Both the position numbers and the translations under genes were made by a program. 64,000 nt of DNA, taken from NCBI GenBank assembly GCA_013076295.1, contig RQOL01000882.1:186001-250000 (forward strand). Direction: 5' to 3'. This DNA is from Sanderia malayensis (taxonomy: Eukaryota; Cnidaria; Scyphozoa; Semaeostomeae; Pelagiidae). Below the pieces are notes generated by a model. That model did no database searches and was not told the origin of the DNA. It was given only the letters and a program-made list of their open reading frames with translations. Below, piece after piece: positions 37,401 through 57,452 of this stretch; position 1 is the first letter of the stretch, and every line of letters starts with the position of its first letter.

Positions 37401-38147
37401 ATGAAGGAAGGTTGCGAATTATAAAAGAGGATGGTGAGTTATAAAGAAAGACTGTTAATGGGGTGTTAAAAGCGGAGTTACCTTGCAAGCCTTGTAGAAC
37501 ATGTGGACCTTGCGAACAGCCTCGCTATCATTCTTCAGTGGATGAAGCCTGTCTAAAATCCTCTTCAATCTCAACTGATTCCTTTCGGCTAGTTCGCTGA
37601 AGCTCGTCAGATGCGATACGCCCGAGGGAATTTGCGCATCTCGCAACCACGTCCCGCAGGAAAACGCGTAAAAATCCTCGCACGGTTCTGCACTCTCGTC
37701 CAAATAAGCGTTGACATGGTGCGATGCGTCCACGCAGCCTTTTGATATACAAGTGCTACGCAGCGTCTCTAACGACTGTCCACTTGACAATACGTAAGTT
37801 GATAACTCAACTTCTCCTCTCATGCTAAAATATCTTACAACAACTACGGTTGTCAATAACACTGCTACGAGTAGTGACACGCTTAGGCCCAAGGCCAGAT
37901 ACTTTTCCAGGCGAGTGCATTTAGTAAGACGCCATTTTTGAGCGAATAATGTCCTGCCTCGGTTTGAAGAGGATTTTTTACCGTAGTCTCGTTTCAATTG
38001 TTGGACCCATTCCTCTTCTTCGTCAGATGAATTTGGGGAATTGTTGTCATCAGAGTTGAGAAATTTTTTTGTTTCTGATGTTGTAGAATCTTCGTCACCG
38101 AAGTCGTAGTCTTTAAGTTTAGTCCATCTTGTGTCAAGATAATCCAT
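25409..38147 (-). CDS. M13 zinc metallopeptidase, ECE/neprilysin type, type II membrane protein
   Basis: Cell-surface endopeptidase that trims bioactive peptides. Seventeen phase-matched exons give 808 residues: 37482-38147, 36690-36902, 36142-36204, 35425-35622, 35110-35234, 34020-34251, 32998-33096, 32746-32823, 32367-32467, 32090-32148, 28273-28324, 27925-27992, 27434-27558, 27208-27273, 26384-26488, 25943-26019 and 25409-25508. An acidic cytosolic tail (1-80) precedes a membrane anchor at 83-107 and the Cys-rich start of the ectodomain. Substrate motif NAFY is at 601-604, zinc motif HELTH at 642-646, and third ligand in ENIAD at 702-706. The chain ends CELW, the usual M13 terminal Cys-x-Trp. 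A run of five Asn occurs near 726. All catalytic residues are intact. A possible 5' UTR acceptor lies at about 38182. The 3.8-kb intron between exons 10 and 11 is almost entirely satellite. Confidence 0.95.
26045..26374. repeat. C5/G5 elements filling an M13-gene intron
   Basis: Three or four units in the 364-bp intron 26020-26383, at about 26045-26104, 26137-26195, a decayed copy near 26230, and 26313-26374 (62 bp). The outermost CCCCC/GGGGG runs are 9 nt from the donor and about 25 nt from the acceptor. Confidence 0.7.
27306..27425. repeat. C5/G5 elements in a 160-bp M13-gene intron
   Basis: A 60-bp element (27306-27365) and an unpaired GGGGG run at 27421-27425, 8 nt from the donor. The intron (27274-27433) therefore begins and ends, in gene sense, with C5 and G5. 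Confidence 0.7.
28326..32080. repeat. 3.7-kb CAAGTAAA/CAAGTAAG satellite with higher-order structure
   Basis: Composed of 4-bp-based words (CAAG, TAAA, TAAG, CAAA). Long segments recur exactly: blocks starting near 28970 and 30855 match over hundreds of bases (offset 1885 bp), and another block recurs at about 29201, 29880 and 30415. It fills the M13 intron between exons 10 and 11. The minus strand is almost free of stops and would encode Leu/Thr/Cys/Tyr-rich hydrophobic chains; these are shadows, not genes. Confidence 0.93.
33240..33790. repeat. Diverged dispersed repeat (CCTAGAGAACTGAAA family)
   Basis: Two copies of a segment containing words such as GTTTCAAGCACG, GACGATAACGTTTGA and TAGGACCTATTTAG. 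Relatives occur at 51840-52910 and at 63550-63960. It lies in the M13 intron between exons 6 and 7. Confidence 0.6.
34480..34960. repeat. Pyrimidine-rich TATCC/AATCC low-complexity tract
   Basis: Degenerate 5-bp repeats (TATCC, GATCC, AATCC) in the M13 intron between exons 5 and 6. A second low-complexity tract of GAAGTAAA words lies at 35290-35340. Confidence 0.75.
36073..36669. repeat. Cluster of C5/G5 elements around two M13-gene introns
   Basis: Units at 36073-36134 (62 bp), 36229-36289 (61 bp), two of the common TGGAA-type between about 36410 and 36545, and 36606-36669 (64 bp). One ends 7 nt from the exon 3 donor, one starts 24 nt from the exon 3 acceptor, and one ends 20 nt from the exon 2 donor. 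Confidence 0.75.
36950..37460. repeat. About 20-bp purine-rich tandem repeat
   Basis: About 24 diverged copies of AAGGAAGATTGTGAACTATA in M13 intron 1. Confidence 0.8.
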
Positions 38148-40031
38148 GTTTTGTGTTATCAAATTGTTATTCTTGATAACCTGTAGAACATAAAACATAG
38201 TATATTGCTGATGTTAGCAAAATTGTATACAGAAAACTAAACATCTGGTCCCTTGTTGAACTGCTTCATAAGTATACAATTAACCCTCATATAACGAACT
38301 TCACTGTATATAGCAAACTAAACATCTGGTCCCTTGTTGAACTGCTTCATAGCATACAATTCACCTTCATTTAAAGAACTTCACTGTATATAGCAAACTA
38401 AACAGCTTGTCCCTTTTTGAACTGCTTCATAGTACACAACTAACCCTCATATAACGAAGTTCCCTTATATAGCAAGCTAAACATGTTGTCTCTCGTTAAA
38501 CTGCGTCATGGTATGTACAATCTTTATTTAACAAAGTTCTTCAATATAACAAAGCATTGTTTGGGCCAATACCCATGCTTGGTTAAACCAGGACTGCACA
38601 TCACATCAAGTCAACGAACGTTAACAAAATATATATTTCAAAACTTACCTTTGAATTTCAAAGTCCCGAAATAATCCAAAACAATAAAATCTTCGTCTTT
38701 CAATAATCAGAAACTTTTTACAGATTTGAGCTCGCAGTAATAAAGAAAACCAGTGCCAACAACTATGACGTTCGTCCTCCAAAAGCAAAAAAACGTAAAA
38801 TGATATCAATAACAATATAAAAATTTTTGTTTTAAAGATTATATCTTCACTGTATTGGTGAAACTTGCTATAAGTAATGAACGTTTCTTTAACGATGTTT
38901 CTCTTTTCCGAGCAATCGCCACGCGCTCTGTGGAATTGCTATCTTCATCAAACCACCTGTTTGAGAGCAAAAGATTCCAGCGTAGATCAAAACACAATGA
39001 CAAGCCAGCAAAAGGCTGGTGGTGATATGACGCCATTTGTAGTCACGTGATGCTATCCCAGAGGTCTTTGCATGACAAAACTGCGTGTATACTATGATGA
39101 AGTAGTTTATCAAGGGACCAGATGTTTGGTTTGCTATATACAGTGAAGTTCGTTATATGAGAGTGAATTGTATACCATGAAGCAGTTCAACAAGGGACCA
39201 GATGCTTAGTTTGCTATATACAGTGAAGTTCATTATATGAGGGTGAATTGTATACTATAAAACAGTTCAACAAGGGACCGGATGTTTAGTTTGCCTTATA
39301 CAGTTAAGTTTATACCCCACTTCTATAATTTATCTGTTTATGTTTAAGTGATGTGGAGTCAAGGACATTTATCAAAAGAAAGAACGCATTAATATTTTCA
39401 TATATTTTTCCAAATTGCAAATTTAATTACCTATTTACATTGTTACCTAAAAATTAAAGTGAATTTGTTTATCACCATGTTTAAGTATAATTGCGAAATA
39501 ATTTATTATGCTGCACGGGAATTATTCGGATGTTTAAAGCATCAAAATAGCAATAGTGCAAATATAATTATTATAATTATCATAATTACACATTGCATAT
39601 TATTTATGAAAATTTATATTAGCATGTTACATGTTTTTATTCATTAACTTAGAGGGCCTAAATATCTAACCCTTCATCTCAGAAAAATATCCTGCAATGC
39701 AATTTCATTTATAGTAAACATTTTAATATTTTATAATTCATTATAATATTGTACCATACATTATAATATTTTACTATTTTATAGAATATACTATAATGTA
39801 CCCAAATTGAATTCCTGGTTTATATTGATGAGGATATTTATATGGTATAATTTAATTTCAAGATGAAATGTTTGCATGGGGTGTTATAAGGGCTTTAGGT
39901 TTGGGGGCAAATATGGGGGCTAGTTGACTTGAACTACTACTTAAACGCAAATGTTTAACACAGCCTACTACTGCGCATGCGTCCATCCAACTTTTCCATC
40001 AGTTTCCAGTAAACAATAAGGAGATTCCCCT
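38148..40031. other. Intergenic region between the M13 gene and the secreted acidic protein
   Basis: Contains the 5' flank of the M13 gene, 80-bp repeats in reverse (about 38225-38510) and forward (about 39083-39315) orientation, and AT-rich DNA (39360-39880). No additional gene was recognised. Confidence 0.6.
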
Positions 40032-48897
<8,866 letters not shown>

Positions 48898-49769
48898 CTC
48901 AATGATTCCAGAAGTTTCTTTTACAATAATATGAACTGTCCTTCATGCGCGAGAACGTGTTTTTCAGACAATTATTTTGCCAGAATTACGGTCTTGCGAA
49001 AATAAAATAGTTCTCCTTCAACTTGAAGTCGATAATAACACTTTCGATTGTTGCGTCTTAATGTCGATATATGTAGTAGAGGAGTCGAATAAAGTATATT
49101 CAATAGCGGCGAATATATCATATATAAGTGTTTCACATCTGAGAATCTGACTCCGTTTACTTGGCCTATTCCAGCGCGCAGGTTGGCGAAGGGAAGATTA
49201 CCTTGTTTGATCTAAGAAAATCATGCGCCACCCGCAAAATCACTGAATCCAGCATTGACCTCTACCCACGCCAAGTGCCTGGGCCTAAGTGATATCACCG
49301 AGCCAGTCAACAACAGGCGCATCAACCGCATAGAAAACATGTAAACACACCAGCGTCCGTATAAGGAAGCCAACGCTCCATATAAGGCAGTAAAGTCACC
49401 ATATAAGGCAACAAACTCACCATATAAGGATATTAACGTGCTTTATATGGAAGCTGGCTCGTCTTGCAGTAAGGCATGAATAACTGCGAGTGCTTCTAGA
49501 TAGGCAATACTTTGTATGAAGCTAATTTTTCAACGTTGAAAGGTGCTTGGGAAGGGGAAAAGGCGTAGATGGCATGAATGTTTAAAATTGGACAAGTGAA
49601 AACAATGAAATTAAATATGATGGGTTTATTGTCATTAATTGCCGGGAGATCGTTTCATTGCTGTTTCGGAACATGCTATTGTTAATTGCTTGACTTGTTG
49701 CAATGTAAACAGAGTGATGTACAGCTCAAATGCGACATGATAAACTCAAATTCTTGTATCAACCAATCT

Positions 49770-50310
49770 TAACATAGCTATATAGGGAGATAAATATTTC
49801 ATTTCTTGTTGAACTGCTTCATAATACATAATCAACCTTCATACAACGATATTCACTGTAAATAGCAAACTAAATATCTTATCCCTTGTTGAACTGCTTC
49901 ATAGTATACAATTAACCCTCATATAACGAACTTCACTGTATATAGCAAACTAGACATCTGGTCCCTTGTTGAGCTGCTTCATAGTATACAATTCAGCCTC
50001 ATATAATGAACTTCACTGTATATAGCAAACTAAACATCTGGTCCCTTGTTGAACTGCTTCATAGTATACAATTCACCCTCATATAACGAACTTCACTGTA
50101 TATAGCAAACTAAACATCTGGTCTCTTGTTGTACTGCTTCATAGTATACAATTCACCCTCATATAACGAACTTCACTGTATAGAGCAAACTAAACATCTG
50201 GTCCCTTGTTGTACTGCTTCATTCTGTGAAATTCACCCCCCATATAACAAATTTCATTTCACATAGCAAACTAGCTATCTTGTTTGTTGTTGAACTGCTT
50301 CATAGTTCAC
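49770..50310 (-). repeat. 80-bp dispersed repeat, about 6.5 reverse copies
   Basis: Reverse copies; the last, degraded copy stops exactly where the Harbinger-like MITE was inserted. Confidence 0.9.
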
Positions 50311-50313
50311 TAA

Positions 50314-50724
50314 GGCCCCGTTTACACGAGACCGGTTCACTTTTGATCCGTATCAAAAGTGATACAGATAGGTTGCGTTTACATGGAGCCGCACTACTTG
50401 TGTTGCTGATGGGCTTTCCGTTTACACAAGTGCGGATTCGCATGAAATAGAGGTGAAACAAACGAAGTGAGGCTGAGAATCCAAACAAGAATATGCGCAC
50501 AGCGCGACAGCGCATGTAAACCTGAAAACGGATCAAAAGTAAGCCGGATTCGCTGTTTACACGAGACCGGATCACTTTAAAAACGTCTTGCTAGAAGGAT
50601 CAGAATTGATCTGGCTATCCGTATCTATTTTGATGCGGATTGCTTGGTCTCGTGTAAACGGGAGGCGTATCCGTATCAATTTTGTTTCGGATTCAAATGG
50701 ATCCGGCCTCGTGTAAACGGGGCC
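50314..50724. mobile_element. PIF/Harbinger-like MITE (TAA duplication)
   Basis: The 411-bp element has inverted ends GGCCCCGTTTACACGAG and a 3-bp TAA flank on both sides (50311-50313 and 50725-50727). A TWA duplication and GGC-start ends are typical of PIF/Harbinger. The interior has more inverse repeats of GTTTACACGAGACCGGATC. No transposase. Confidence 0.75.
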
Positions 50725-51839
50725 TAATTTGCACTCCGTGTCAACCCAGTTCAGTTCAATTCAAGGTTTGTAAACAAAGGCTTGAATGGCAATGTGTTTC
50801 AAATGATGTAATTTTCTTAACTAGCGAACTGCGTACATTCTGCTTGCCGGGGAAATTAATAGACCGAAAAGTAATCAATTTAGGTCGGCAAGCAAGCTCA
50901 ACATTTGGCATGAACAAGCTAACAAATTCGAGAACAAAACGATGAAGTAATGATTTATAATTATAAGAAATTGAAATATCAGAAACTTAACCTAATTTTG
51001 TTGTTTGGAATAACTTCGTAGAGTTCTTCGTTGAAGAGGAAACTTTCGCAAACAAGCTTCGAGAGGAACTTTGAAATGTTGAAAACGTAGCTAATATAAT
51101 CTTGTTGTTTGGAATGATTTTTAAAGTCTTCCTTTGAAAATAAGATTCCAGCGAGAAATCGTGTGAAAAGAAATTTCGTTTGGAATTGCTTCATGCAATA
51201 AACAAAGACCATACAAAAGCCATGAAAATATTAAAATTCTCTTTCTCAACAGCTCGTCGCAAAAATAATTTTGGTTAGCAAAATATACTGGGGATCAAAA
51301 GGACTTTTTCGAAAACTAATTACACGCACTTCTTTTTATAAGAAACTAAACTCCGCAGTAGTGCTCCGTTTTTTAAATTTAATGGCCATCTTAGTGCCAA
51401 AAGTTTGTTAAAAATTTCTTTAATTTGGAAGTGCAAATAGGTAGGAAACTCAAAGACACATCACAATTCAATGCAAATAAACAGAAACAAAATACTTGTC
51501 AATTCCACGTCGTGTCAATTCCATCTAAGTCTTCGTATTTAAAATAATCATTACTGCCGTCTTCAAAATACAATCAAAACTGCCCCATTTGCATGTTTTA
51601 CCAGGTGACACGGTTTCTTAAGCATGACGGAAAGTAGTACTGAAGTTTCTTAATTTTCTTGTCTTTGTGTCTTAGGGGTCGGTTTCTTATAGAGGGTTTC
51701 TTATAGAAAAAGTTGCATTTCTCTCGTTGTGAGTCATCCAGCAACTTGAATAACTCGTCTAAAATTGGGATTTCCAACGATGGTATTTTGCTCATAAACA
51801 TTGTAAACAAACACAGCATTGAAAAACACTCAGAACGAC

Positions 51840-52910
51840 GTTTTTTAAGGGTTTCAAGTAGGTCGATATCAGGTGTTTTTAGAACGACGATCACTTTTGA
51901 ACCAATTGTCGTAGAAAACTGAAATTTGATCCAACTTGATCAAAATGACCGAAATAGTGGGATTCGATTATTTGCAATCCATATTTTGTGGAAATCTGTC
52001 CCTAGCGCTCCAAAACACTCGAAACGACGTCTTCTAAGGGTTTCAAGCACAACGATAACTTTTGAACCATATGTCCTAGAAAGCTGAAATATGTTCCAAC
52101 TTGATCAAAATGACCGAAATAGTGGGTTTCGACTATCTGTAATCCATATTTCGTGGAAATCTGCCCCCAGCGTTCGGTAAGGGTTTCAAGGAGGTTTTCT
52201 AAGGGTTTCAAGTAGATCGATATCAGGTGTTTTAAAACGACGATAACTTTTGAACCAATTGTCGTAGAAAACTGAAATTTGATCCAACTTAATCAGAATG
52301 ACCGAAATAGTTGGATTCGACTATTTGCAATCCATATTTCGTGAAAATCTGCCCCCAGCGTTCGGTAAGGGTTTCAAGGAGGTTTTCCAAGGGTTTCAAG
52401 TAGGTCGATATCCGGTGTTTTTAGAACGACGATAACTTTTGAACCAATTGTCGTAGAAAACTGAAATATGCTCCAACTTGATCAGAATGACCGAAATAGT
52501 GGGATTCGATTATTTGCAATCCATATTTTGTGAAAATCTGTCCCTAGCGCTCCAAAACACTCGAAACGACGTCTTCTAACGGTTTCAAGCACAACGATAA
52601 CTTTTGAACCATATGTCCTAGAAAGCTGAAATATGTTCCAACTTGATCAGAATGACCGAAATAGTGGGATTTGACTAATTGCAATCCATATTTCATGGAA
52701 ATCTGCCCCCAGCGTTCGGTAAGGGTTTCAAGGAGGTTTTCTAAGGGTTTCAAGTAGGTCGACATCCTGTGTTTTTAGAACGACGATAACTTTTGAACCA
52801 ATTGTCCTAGAAAGCTAAAATTTGATCCAACTTGATCAGAATGACCGAAATAGTGGGATTCGATTATTTGCAATCCATATTTTGTGGAAATCTGCCCCCA
52901 GCGCGTAACG
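51840..52910. repeat. Tandem repeat of about 150-170 bp in compound order
   Basis: About six diverged copies containing GACGATAACTTTTGAACCA, TCGTAGAAAACTGAAAT, GACCGAAATAGTGGGATTCG and GCAATCCATATTTCGTGG. Related sequence is at 33240-33790 and 63550-63960, so it is dispersed in the genome. Confidence 0.85.
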
Positions 52911-53217
52911 GTGTGAAGCGTAATGGTACATGACTTATATCAACGGGTGAAGGATGACTATAGGTCTGGTGCGCTGATTCCTATGACCTTATGATATTCT
53001 CTACTGCTAGGAGGAGGTACTGTGGACCAACGGTAACTTACCTGTACACTAACCTCAAGACCACGGGCTCAAAACCTGATCAGAACATATACTTTGTGTT
53101 TTGATGAATTTGTAATTTAAATTTCCTAAAGGTGGCCGTGTATGCGCAGTGCCATATATAGGCTACTGCGCAGGGGTAGGCATGATGGAATACTACTGAC
53201 AGTGACTTGTGTATCAC

Positions 53218-53388
53218 TTAGGGTTAGGGTTAGAATGCCATAAAGGTGGGCGTGCATGCGTAGTGCCATATGTAGGCTACTGCGCAGGAGTATACATGAC
53301 GTAGTACTACTGACAGTGTCTGGTGTATCAGTTGGGATTAGGGCTAGGGTTAGGGTTAGTATTAGGATTAGGGTTAGGGTTAGAGTGC
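53218..53388. repeat. Interstitial TTAGGG telomere-like repeats
   Basis: Two short runs of GGGTTAGGGTTAG, at 53219-53233 and 53335-53385. They lie within a duplicated segment (GCCATAAAGGTGGGCGTGCATG occurs at about 53238 and 53389, with a related copy near 53130). TTAGGG is the common animal telomere motif. Confidence 0.8.
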
Positions 53389-53648
53389 CATAAAGGTGGG
53401 CGTGCATGCGCAGTGCCATATTTATTCCACTACAAAGGAGTTTGCTTGTGTTGTGTGGATCGTTGTAACTATAATTGTTATCTTGTATTTGACACCTATA
53501 TGTTCACAGAATCGTTAAGTATGAGCGTGGTTGGCTGGTGCACCCGCTTGAATGTGTGAAGGGGCGTGCCAATCCACACTAGGGTCCCGGGTGCACAAGA
53601 ATGGAGCACCATGTCACCACACTTGTTTTGATTATTATTGTGAACATA

Positions 53649-54725
53649 CACTTAGGTATTAAAAGTATTCGAACGCCTGATGAAAAATGGCGTCTAGAAG
53701 TGGCCCTAGGCCTGAGCAAGAAAATTTACATAACAATGTAATACTACAAAACGGGTTTCAATAGCAAATTTCTTTGGCAGAAATATACCCAAACTTTCAT
53801 AAATTTTCAAATGAAAACATAATTTAAGCTATATCATATTGTTTTATAGTAATATTAAAAGAAAACGGCGAAGAGGTCCCTCAAAAAATTTTTACGACAA
53901 TTTATCGAAGTGGAGTAATTAAAACGCGAATAATTATAATTTCTTTCACTCAACGCCGCGCAAATTCTCTCTCATTTAAAAGAGAATGTTTTAAAATTTT
54001 GAAAAATATAAAAATTTTCCATGTAACTGTCTTGACCTTTTAGAATTCAAGGTTTAAGTCTTTGTTTACAACTCGAGAAGCACATGCTTTGTTTTTCAAA
54101 TTTCAAAATGTGTTTTAAAAATTGAATTTTTGTTCATTTCAGAAAATATTAAGCCCTTGAAAGTTATATCAAATTATAGTATTGGAAGCAAATTATAGGA
54201 ATATCCATGTCGGAGTTTTTGTTATGGCGCTAACCTTCTTTTTTTTACTCTGAAAAAAAAAATTATAGAGAGATCGGATTTGTCAAGTCACATTCCGAAA
54301 AGGCTAAACAAAGACTTGAAACCTTGAGTTCTAAAAGGTCAAGACAGTTACATGAAAAATTTTTAAATTTTTCAAAATTTGAAAACATTCTCCTTTAAAT
54401 GAGAGAGAATTTGCGTGGCGTTGAGTGAAAGAAATTATAATTATTCGCGTTTTAATTACTCCACTTCGATAAATTGTCGTAAAAATTTTTTGAGGGACCT
54501 CTTCGCCGCTTTCTTTTAATATTATCATAAAACAATATGATATAGCTTAAATTATGTTTTCATTTGAAAATTTATGAAATTTTGAGTATATTTATGCCAA
54601 AGAAATTTGCTATTGAAACCCGTTTTGTAGTATTACATTGCTATGTAAATTTTCTTGCTCAGGCCTAGGGCCACTTCTAGACGCCATTTTTCATCAGGCG
54701 TTCGAATACTTTTAATACCTAAGTG
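53649..54725. mobile_element. Tc1/mariner-like foldback element with 420-bp arms
   Basis: Long inverted arms (53649-54069 and 54306-54725) surround a 236-bp loop. The ends read CACTTAGGTATTAAAAGTATT, flanked by TA on both sides (53647-53648 and 54726-54727). The AAAAGTATTCGAACGCC word is typical of Tc1-like ends. The arms differ at only scattered bases, so insertion is fairly recent. No transposase frame. Confidence 0.8.
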
Positions 54726-56636
54726 TAAATAGAGTAAAATGAGAAGTTTAAGTGAGAGAGTAGAGAGTCTGAAGACAAGTGGTACAGTGGCGGCCTTCGG
54801 GTCAGCCGTACCGCACCGCAAAAAGTTCGTTCTCTTTATTGCGTCAAACCTTAGCGTTATCAGCACCATCGCAAGCGAGACATCGCCTACCGAACTTCTG
54901 ACTACCGTCCCCAGCTCTGGGGTGGAATTCTTAAGAAACACCTCACGACACTTGGCATAATACCACATGACGTAATATTTCAGCAATCATATAGGTATGA
55001 AGTTATTCTTAAATCCAGTGAAGGTGTAAGCTTGGCATGGAATGAAACTATCACCTTTTTAAACCAAGCGAAGTTACAAATAAGTTTCTCCAAAACGAAG
55101 GCAGATGTATTCCCTTTTGAATCAGCGATGGTTAATTAGAAAGATTTCCAACGACTTAATAGAGAACATTTGTCAAAGCGTTTCAACTTGTTCAGGAAAG
55201 ACCCTTTTTTTCGTTTTTGCTTTAAAATGTTATAGTTTTGGATTTGTTTATATACGATTCCTTTTTTTTTGCCTCGACATTGCAATTTATTCTTTAATAG
55301 CAGAGCTTGCACAAGTAATGTTTCGAAAACACTTACCTTTCCAATCATTTGACTTCACACAAGCTCTGCATTTTCAGCCCGAGAAATATAAAAAGTCCTC
55401 CTTGCCGCGTACACAATTGAGCAATTTACGCAATAAGTTTGCTGCTTAAATTTCGATACGTTTATTCTCATTGCTTCACTAACATGTTTTCCTAATAAAA
55501 ATCAATTTATCGCCTCAGCTTCTCCTCTGTATTTAGCTTGTTTTCAATATTCAATGCCACAGGTGTCCCTCAGACTGACACTGACGCAAGTGGGTTTTTA
55601 ATTCATATCAAATATCCCGCCAACCAAACCTGCAAATGAGGCTGGCAGCCCCCAGATCAAAGCTCTGAACTTTGGGCAAGATAGATATTTTTCAGTACTC
55701 GATATTTGTTTTTTTTTACCTTCATCATTAAAAAAGGAAGGCTGGTCATGGAATTGGTATTTTAAAGCCTTTTTTTGTTATTTTATTATTTTGAAATTGC
55801 AGTATAAAATTGTCATGTAGCGGCATGAGTACACGGCTTGGGAAAAAGCCGCGTAGTGTCTGATCACATTGCTTTTGATTCAAAATTTAAAGCCTGGCCC
55901 CTAACTCATTGACCCTCGCACTTCTTTTTGTTGTTGTGTTAAACACAAACCGAATTTCAAAACTTTTGTTTTCTTCAATATTGCAGGAAATATTCACTGG
56001 ACTTATATATCCATCTTAATCGGTAAGAATTACATATTTGTGCAGTTATTTAATAAATTTTGTTAATAATATAATATCCCAATGTGCTATAAATTTCCAT
56101 GTTTTCTTATTTTAACTTTAAATACTCGGGTTTTAACTTTGGCCTAGGCGGCTGTGTATAAACTGGTTTAAAATATTTTTCGATAAATCTTTTAAATTTT
56201 CATGATATTTTATGGGTTTTCGAACTTGAAGCGGCAAACATATTGATAAATTTAGATATGAATTACCCAATTATTGCGACGGAGCATGTTAATATGTATT
56301 TTGGCAAGACATATTTATAATTTTCATTCCGTTTTGAAGTTTTGAAATTCACGCCCCCTTCCATGAAATCAAAACATCACAACACAATCTGCTTTTTGCT
56401 AAACAGTTATTTCATAACCAACCGCGATTTAAATAGAAAGGTTCTGTATAGATTAAAGTTCTTTATAACGTATAGATTCATTTGAGTCAACTTTTATATT
56501 TTATACAACGTAGTTTTTCTAAACTTTATCCGATGATTGCGAAGATAATAATTTAACTATGGGTCATGGGTTATGGTTTACAGCACAACCATACATTAAT
56601 TGTTATTAATTGTAAGCAAGAGAGGTAAATTTAATT

Positions 56637-57400
56637 ATGCATAATATGCAGCTATATCTATGCAATATATACAGCTATATCTGTGCAATATATGCAGCTA
56701 TATCCATGCAATGTATGCAGCTATATCTATGCTATATATGCAGCTATGTCTATGCAATATATGCAGCTATATCCATGCAATTTATGCAGCTATACCTATG
56801 CAATATATGCAGCTATATCTACGCAATATATGCAGCTATATCTCTGCAATATATGCAGCTATGTCCATGCAATGTATGCAGCTATATCTATGCAATATAT
56901 GCAGCTATGTCTATGCAATTTATGCAGCTATATCTATGCAATATATGCAGCTATATCTGTGCAATATATACAGCTATATCTGTGCAATATATGCAGCTAT
57001 ATCCATGCAATGTATGCAGCTATATCTATGCTATATATGCAGCTATGTCTATGCAATATATGCAGCTATATCCATGCAATTTATGCAGCTATACCTATGC
57101 AATATATGCAGCTATATCTACGCAATATATGCAGCTATATCTCTGCAATATATGCAGCTATGTCCATGCAATGTATGCAGCTATATCTATGCAATATATG
57201 CAGCTATGTCTATGCAATTTATGCAGCTATATCTATGCAACATATGCAGCTATATCTGTGCAATATATGCAGCTATATCTATGCAATATATGCAGCTATA
57301 CCTATGCAATATATACAGCTATATCTGTGCAATATATGCAGCTTTATCTACGCAATATATGCAGCTTTATCTACGCAATATATGCAGCTATATCTCTGCA
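56637..57400 (+). repeat. 23-bp satellite array upstream of the first SIN3 coding exon
   Basis: About 33 copies of the TGCAGCTATATC unit, with a higher-order repeat of roughly 322 bp (the pattern from about 56681 recurs from about 57003). It ends about 30 bp before the acceptor at 57431. The open frame starting at 56637 runs without a stop through the acceptor into the SIN3 frame. Confidence 0.9.
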
Positions 57401-57452
57401 TCATTTTACCACAAAATTGTTTTGTGTGCAGATTGACAGTACCAACCCCAAG

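Larger units (their letters stand above)
48898..57431. other. Intergenic region between divergent genes, repeat-rich
   Basis: Lies between the start of the leftward acidic-protein gene and the first coding exon of rightward SIN3, so it should hold both promoters. Contents: CATATAAGG-type short repeats (49365-49445), 80-bp repeats (49770-50310), a Harbinger-like MITE (50314-50724), a tandem repeat (51840-52910), TTAGGG repeats (53218-53388), a Tc1-like foldback element (53649-54725), unique AT-rich DNA (54730-56630) and the 23-bp satellite (56637-57400). A possible noncoding SIN3 exon is at 55987-56021, between TTGCAG and GTAAGA. No other gene was recognised. Confidence 0.6.

Noticed and set aside
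51598..51894. Minus-strand 98-codon frame (IVVLKTPDIDLLETLKKRRS)
   Set aside because: Overlaps the dispersed tandem repeat family; no homology or splice context recognised.
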